Of a stretch of 64,000 nt of DNA, positions 63,472 to 64,000 are shown piece after piece. Location of the stretch: NCBI GenBank assembly GCA_019117065.1, contig DXAK01000045.1:1-64000 (forward strand), read 5' to 3'. The position numbers and the translations under genes are program-made. The first letter of the stretch is position 1. Every line of letters begins with the position of its first letter. The notes below the pieces were generated by a model. The model saw only the letters and a program-made list of their open reading frames with translations. It was not told the origin of the DNA and did no database searches. The stretch comes from Candidatus Mediterraneibacter pullicola. Lineage in GTDB: Bacteria > Bacillota > Clostridia > Lachnospirales > Lachnospiraceae.

Positions 63472-64000
63472 TTGAATCCTATAACACTTACGATAATTTT
63501 AATTGCTGTCATAGGTTATTTGATCTTTCAGGGGATAAAGAATTTTCAGCTGCACAGCATGAACAATGCCCTGAAAAATAAGGACAGCGGAACAGTTGCA
63601 AAAATAGCGGATATGCCGGTATCCAGACGGGTCATGGGAGAGTATGTGTGTGATTTGTACAAGCTGCGTGCATACTATATTGCCGGAGATACGGAAAATT
63701 TCGAGCAGATGCTTCTCCACATGGCGGATACGGAGTATTCTCAGAAAGATGGTAAGAAAAGCTTTCTGGAGACATACTTCCATACTTTCTTGATCAAAGG
63801 AAACAGGAAGTATGCAGACTGGCTCTTAAAAGAGATTAGAAAATCAGACGATGCGGTATTTATACAGTATTGCGAGCAATCGTATGCGGTCATGCTGGAG
63901 GAGAGGAACGACCTGATCGACGAGATGGTAGAAGCTGTCAATTCTAAACGCTATTATGGATTTGCGCTGGGCGCGATTCTATACATGATTGCAATACAGT
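63472..64000 (+). CDS. Membrane-anchored protein, partial (right edge), TTG start
   Basis: A plus-strand frame starts with TTG at 63472, 4 bases after AGGTGG, and runs to the right edge (176 codons seen, no stop). It starts LNPITLTIILIAVIGYLIFQ, one membrane helix (about 5-22), then a helical part rich in Glu, Lys and Tyr with FQLHSMNNALKNKD. It ends in a second hydrophobic stretch. I recognise no family. There is no nearby in-frame ATG before residue 29, so it can be missed by simple callers. It lies just past a PTS operon terminator. Confidence 0.6.
   Translation, partial: MNPITLTIILIAVIGYLIFQGIKNFQLHSMNNALKNKDSGTVAKIADMPVSRRVMGEYVCDLYKLRAYYIAGDTENFEQMLLHMADTEYSQKDGKKSFLETYFHTFLIKGNRKYADWLLKEIRKSDDAVFIQYCEQSYAVMLEERNDLIDEMVEAVNSKRYYGFALGAILYMIAIQ

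Overview
The window looks like chromosome from a spore-forming Lachnospiraceae relative (Firmicutes, Clostridia; roughly the Dorea / [Clostridium] scindens neighbourhood, with the genus not settled). The reasons are purine-rich ribosome binding sites, sigma-A promoters with 17-base spacers, a Gram-positive lysine riboswitch, spore-type proteins (a SleC-like cortex hydrolase and CotF-like coat proteins), and a protein set typical of gut anaerobes (class I ribonucleotide reductase, rubredoxin, a molybdenum hydroxylase, many PTS genes). Nearly all calls come from reading the translated proteins and motifs. No database search was possible.

Layout. Positions 1-1165 are AT-rich and accessory: a Cro/CI-type regulator cut by the left edge, a lipoprotein and a 37-residue orphan, all beside the 3' end of tRNA-Trp(CCA), a common integration site. 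Next come dapA, controlled by a complete lysine riboswitch, and, divergent from it, a three-gene xanthine-dehydrogenase-type molybdenum hydroxylase whose promoter is followed at once by a terminator-like dyad. The aroF-aroB pair of the shikimate pathway faces a conserved housekeeping operon, pyrH-frr-uppS-cdsA-dxr-rseP. A SleC-like enzyme and a membrane-anchored transglutaminase-like protein follow, then carAB behind a leader with an attenuator-like terminator.

Positions 21662-29129 hold the most distinctive locus: five mostly overlapping genes encoding an EAL phosphodiesterase, a membrane GGDEF diguanylate cyclase, a GT2-GtrA fusion, a BcsA-like synthase with a complete PilZ motif, and a GT-C-type membrane protein. 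Together they suggest a cyclic-di-GMP-gated extracellular polysaccharide that is decorated from a polyprenyl-phosphate sugar.

The centre (29.2-46 kb) has proB, a LysR regulator with a dicarboxylate/amino-acid symporter, a palindrome-rich intergenic stretch, a small XRE regulator, a CYTH protein, a DJ-1/PfpI protein, the proteostasis block tig-clpP-clpX-lon-engB, an AI-2E-family membrane protein, the ribonucleotide reductase pair and rubredoxin. From 46.4 to 55.5 kb there is a mix of single genes: a FAD dehydrogenase, an acetyltransferase, two small coat-like proteins, a class I amidotransferase, an M19 dipeptidase, a C39-like peptidase, argG with an ArgR-like site, and a von Willebrand A protein. 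The right end (55.7-63.4 kb) is a sugar or polyol locus: PfkB kinase, SorE-like zinc dehydrogenase, DeoR regulator, mannitol-type EIICBA and mannose-family EIIB/EIIC/EIID. An unrecognised membrane-anchored protein with a TTG start runs off the right edge.
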